Positions 63,302 to 64,000 of a stretch of DNA of 64,000 nt are shown here, one piece after another. Under the pieces are notes generated by a model. The model had not been told where the DNA came from. It saw only the letters and a list, made by a program, of their open reading frames with translations, and ran no database searches. The stretch is from Variovorax sp. PBL-H6 (GTDB lineage Bacteria > Pseudomonadota > Gammaproteobacteria > Burkholderiales > Burkholderiaceae_C). A program made the position numbers and the translations under genes. The stretch's first letter is position 1; each line of letters begins with the position of its first letter. The stretch is taken from NCBI RefSeq assembly GCF_901827155.1, contig NZ_LR594660.1, positions 682,001 through 746,000 on the forward strand, read 5' to 3'.

Positions 63302-64000
63302 TGAACAAGTGCTTGACCGTATCGATGGCTGCAGCCATCGTGGCCTTCGCCCTGAGCGCCCAGCAGGCCCGCGCCCAAGACACTGCCGACGGAACCGAAG
63401 CGCCCGCCGAGAAGCAAGATGCCGGAGCCCTCTACGTGCCATACGGCAACCTCAAGGACGCGGACCCCCAACAGGTTGAGGCGGCCCGAAAGCTCGGCGA
63501 GACCCTGGCTGTTGACCTGCTCACCGCATATGAGAAGGCTGTTCCCGACCCGGAGTTCGCCGAGCGAGTGGCCCGCGGTAAGAAGAATGCCGACGACATC
63601 GCGGACCAGTCAATCGCTGGCGAGCGTGACAAGGTTCTGGAGTTCCTGGGCATCAGCCCCAAGCGGAGGTCCAACCTTTACTACTTCGTGTCTTGGTCAA
63701 TGCCGCTGGAAATGCTGCGGTCTTACGCCGTCGAGGCCATGTGGTCTGGCGGCACGCTGATTTTCCGGGGCGCGCCTCCGGGGCGAAGCCTCGGAGACTT
63801 TGTGAGCGAAGACCTCACGAAGCTGAACTACGGCAAGGGTGCGTCAGCCAATATTTCGATTGACCCGCGCATGTACGACGCCTACCAGGTCACCACGGTT
63901 CCGACCATCGTGCTGACCACCTATCGCGTGGAGATGCAGTGCACCGGAATCGAGCCGCGCAAGTTCAAATACCGCGGGCAGGACCTGCAGTACAACACCT
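63301..64000 (+). CDS. trbC: Type-F conjugative transfer protein TrbC (partial)
   Basis: Runs off the right edge after 233 codons. Signal peptide (VSMAAAIVAFALSAQQARA), an alpha-helical stretch, and then NLYYFVSWSMPLEMLRSYAVEAMWSGGTLIFRGAPPGRSLGDFV...NISIDPRMYDAYQVTTVPTIVLT, the TrbC F-type domain. Start ATG 63301 overlaps the traU stop (TGATG). Confidence 0.92.
   Translation, partial: MNKCLTVSMAAAIVAFALSAQQARAQDTADGTEAPAEKQDAGALYVPYGNLKDADPQQVEAARKLGETLAVDLLTAYEKAVPDPEFAERVARGKKNADDIADQSIAGERDKVLEFLGISPKRRSNLYYFVSWSMPLEMLRSYAVEAMWSGGTLIFRGAPPGRSLGDFVSEDLTKLNYGKGASANISIDPRMYDAYQVTTVPTIVLTTYRVEMQCTGIEPRKFKYRGQDLQYNT

Noticed and set aside
1..64000. CRISPR arrays, tRNA or rRNA genes, classical insertion sequences
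   Set aside because: Looked for spaced direct repeats, tRNA-like cloverleaf ends and transposase motifs (DDE, HUH); none seen.

Overview
The window is high-GC DNA (roughly 60-65% by eye) that reads as part of a large conjugative plasmid or integrative conjugative element of a betaproteobacterium, most likely a Burkholderiales member. That placement is an inference from codon use, GTG/TTG starts, strong AGGA-type ribosome sites and protein relatedness; no rRNA, tRNA or chromosomal housekeeping operon is present to fix the species. The right end carries tra genes in F-type (MPF-F) order, traW-traU-trbC, so the element is self-transmissible or derived from one that was.

Layout. 1-55 kb is accessory cargo: about 65 mostly short genes on both strands, mostly single-gene transcription units with their own start signal and often their own rho-independent terminator. 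Recognisable products include an M30-like lipoprotein protease, an output-less Cache/PAS sensor, a metallophosphoesterase, an MSS51-C-like protein, a CYTH enzyme, a Nudix hydrolase, an FKBP isomerase, HU with a lysine-rich tail, a stand-alone FEN/5'-3' exonuclease, a GHKL ATPase fused to an HExxH peptidase domain, an EAL phosphodiesterase, a MerT/MerP-like pair, a DUF262 (ParB/GmrS-like) protein, an ERCC4/XPF-like nuclease with helix-hairpin-helix motifs beside an XRE regulator, a DUF4031 protein, a tyrosine-recombinase/XRE/zinc-ribbon-recombinase cassette (43.2-46.6 kb), a lipase-like hydrolase and a 2OG-Fe(II) oxygenase-like protein. Several genes are broken: a DODA-type dioxygenase, a gene at 54.2-55.1 kb, a gene with an in-frame TAA at 25.3 kb, and a Tim44-like gene in two frames. 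A 640-base stretch at 55.1-55.7 kb has no confident gene but has nested inverted repeats. From 55.7 kb rightward lies the backbone: a winged-helix replication-relaxation/MobC-like protein, a short type IA topoisomerase, an XRE regulator, SSB, a small conserved protein, a RusA-like resolvase, a sigma-factor-like protein, then traW, traU, trbC.

The main unexpected signal is a repeated two-part box, CTAYAC (variants CTAGAC, CTACAG, CTAAAC) followed exactly 5 (occasionally 6) bases later by AGGAC or a one- or two-base variant, placed about 15-35 bases before start codons (up to about 100 in a few cases). Over twenty clear copies occur on both strands, nearly all in the cargo region, with no consistent -35 element seen. 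I read it as a dedicated single-element promoter whose transcripts begin around the AGGAC. The element also encodes a sigma-like protein (60703-61449), the obvious candidate to read it. If so, the cargo genes form a regulon controlled by the element. By contrast the backbone (59866-59894) and two lipoprotein genes use sigma70-like promoters.
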